A stretch of 34,081 nucleotides of DNA from Planctomycetota bacterium (GTDB lineage: Bacteria > Planctomycetota > Planctomycetia > Pirellulales > Pirellulaceae), in the NCBI GenBank assembly GCA_016872635.1, contig VGZN01000006.1, positions 1-34,081 on the forward strand. Reading direction: 5' to 3'. A program made the position numbers and the translations under genes. Below, piece by piece: positions 33,686 to 34,081 of this stretch. Within the stretch, counting starts at the first letter, position 1. Each line of letters opens with the position of its first letter. A model generated the notes under the pieces. It did no database searches. It was not told the DNA's origin and was given only the letters and a program-made list of their open reading frames with translations.

Positions 33686-33864
33686 GTGTTCTCTATATCG
33701 CACTTCCCATAGCAATCTTACTCGGTGGAGCGGGACTATTGGCGTGCTTGTATTGCATTCGATCTGGGCAATACGATGATCTTGAGTCACCCTCGGTAAG
33801 GGTGTTGATCGATGATGTTCCCGTGAACACACAGGCCGGCAGCGACGACCCTTGCGGTCCCTGA
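33682..33864 (+). CDS. ccoS: CcoS/FixS cbb3 oxidase assembly protein
   Basis: A 60-residue protein with one transmembrane helix near the N-terminus (LYIALPIAILLGGAGLLACLYCIRSG) followed by QYDDLESPSVRVLIDD. The S-G-Q-(F/Y)-D-D-L-E pattern at the helix end is the CcoS signature. CcoS is required for copper insertion into cbb3 oxidase. Its start overlaps the ccoI stop, so the two are probably translated together. It is the last gene of the plus-strand operon. Confidence 0.92.
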   Translation: MSVLYIALPIAILLGGAGLLACLYCIRSGQYDDLESPSVRVLIDDVPVNTQAGSDDPCGP

Positions 33865-33928
33865 TTAAGACCGCTTTGGAGTCGCAGTTTGGAGAAATCA
33901 TGAGATGGTGTATTCGATCGTGGGCTGG

Positions 33929-33945
33929 AGCGATCGATGATCGCT
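33929..33945. terminator. Hairpin between ccoS and the convergent last gene
   Basis: AGCGATC, loop GAT, GATCGCT. A perfect 7-bp stem sits between the convergent ccoS stop (33864) and the final gene's stop (33955). There is no T run, so intrinsic termination is not certain, but the location fits a two-sided terminator or transcript-end structure. Confidence 0.35.
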
Positions 33946-33954
33946 ATCGGCCGG

Positions 33955-34081
33955 CTAGAGTGGTCTTCTGAGTTCCACCGTCAGTTCGCCACTGTTGTCA
34001 AAGAGCTTACCGGCAGGTTCGTTGATTTTCAGCAACAGCACGCCGTCCTCGGTGGCTTGGATGGTGGTCAAATCTCCAACC
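33955..34081 (-). CDS. C-terminus of a minus-strand gene, possible LecA/PA-IL-like carbohydrate-binding end
   Basis: The last 41 codons of a gene that enters from beyond the window end, finishing with TAG at 33955. The residues read DLTTIQATEDGVLLLKIN, EPAGKLFDNSGELTVELRR and PL. The pattern L-x-L-x-I-N, then a short turn, then DNSGELTV resembles the end of PA-IL (LecA)-like beta-sandwich domains found in many exported planctomycete proteins, often attached to hydrolases. The resemblance rests on a short stretch. The rest of the gene is not visible. Confidence 0.6.
   Translation of the reverse strand, partial: VGDLTTIQATEDGVLLLKINEPAGKLFDNSGELTVELRRPL

Noticed and set aside
1-34081. CRISPR array, phage or insertion sequence
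   Set aside because: No regularly spaced repeats, transposase, integrase or terminal inverted repeats were seen in the window.

Overview
The window looks like a chromosomal segment of a planctomycete, probably Pirellulaceae-like. The evidence is moderate GC content, several exported or lipid-anchored proteins of a style typical of that phylum (a small lipoprotein with a GQTLPSPYYL-type core and a very large exported protein of unknown function), a SUMF1-domain protein, an FHA-GAF-PP2C regulator, an archaeal-type phosphoglycerate mutase, and a cbb3 oxidase assembly cluster. This is inferred from protein character, not from a search. I saw no rRNA, tRNA, CRISPR array, insertion sequence or phage gene.

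Layout. Bases 1-2076 (minus): a sugar isomerase/epimerase-like TIM barrel, a small exported protein, and a secreted aldose 1-epimerase cut by the window start. Bases 2042-5802 (plus): a 990-residue exported protein translationally coupled (TAATG) to a Nif3-like metal protein. Bases 5821-10263 (minus): purQ, panC, an lgt-like gene and an old-yellow-enzyme-type oxidoreductase, closely packed. Bases 10264-11125: a long gene-free stretch with hairpins and a diverged repeat pair. Bases 11126-24882 (minus): a long run of tightly packed or overlapping genes comprising a SUMF1 protein, an Aas-like acyl-activating enzyme, an LplT-like MFS transporter, an IGHMBP2/Dna2-type SF1 helicase, a giant AddB-AddA fusion, and a SirB1-like protein. 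Bases 25191-26396 (plus): phosphoglycerate mutase, closed by a strong intrinsic terminator. Bases 26649-28991 (minus): a small lipoprotein and the FHA-GAF-PP2C phosphatase. Bases 29460-33864 (plus): fixH, a SafE-like membrane gene, fixI and ccoS. The last bases hold the C-terminus of a minus-strand gene.

The most notable observation is the recombination locus. AddB-type (inactivated helicase plus nuclease) and AddA-type (UvrD helicase plus nuclease) sequences lie in one reading frame. That frame breaks at about base 14124, exactly where helicase motif II (Walker B, DExxQD) should be: the sequence runs LLLD and then directly into QWGIV in a different frame. Family spacing implies that about 20 bases are missing. 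This is either a real inactivating deletion, a recently split gene, or an assembly error, and each has different consequences.

Functionally, the long minus-strand run links phospholipid remodelling genes to DNA-end processing genes through an 8-base and a 13-base gene overlap. The plus-strand cluster at the right end would mature a copper-containing cbb3 oxidase whose catalytic subunits are not in the window.
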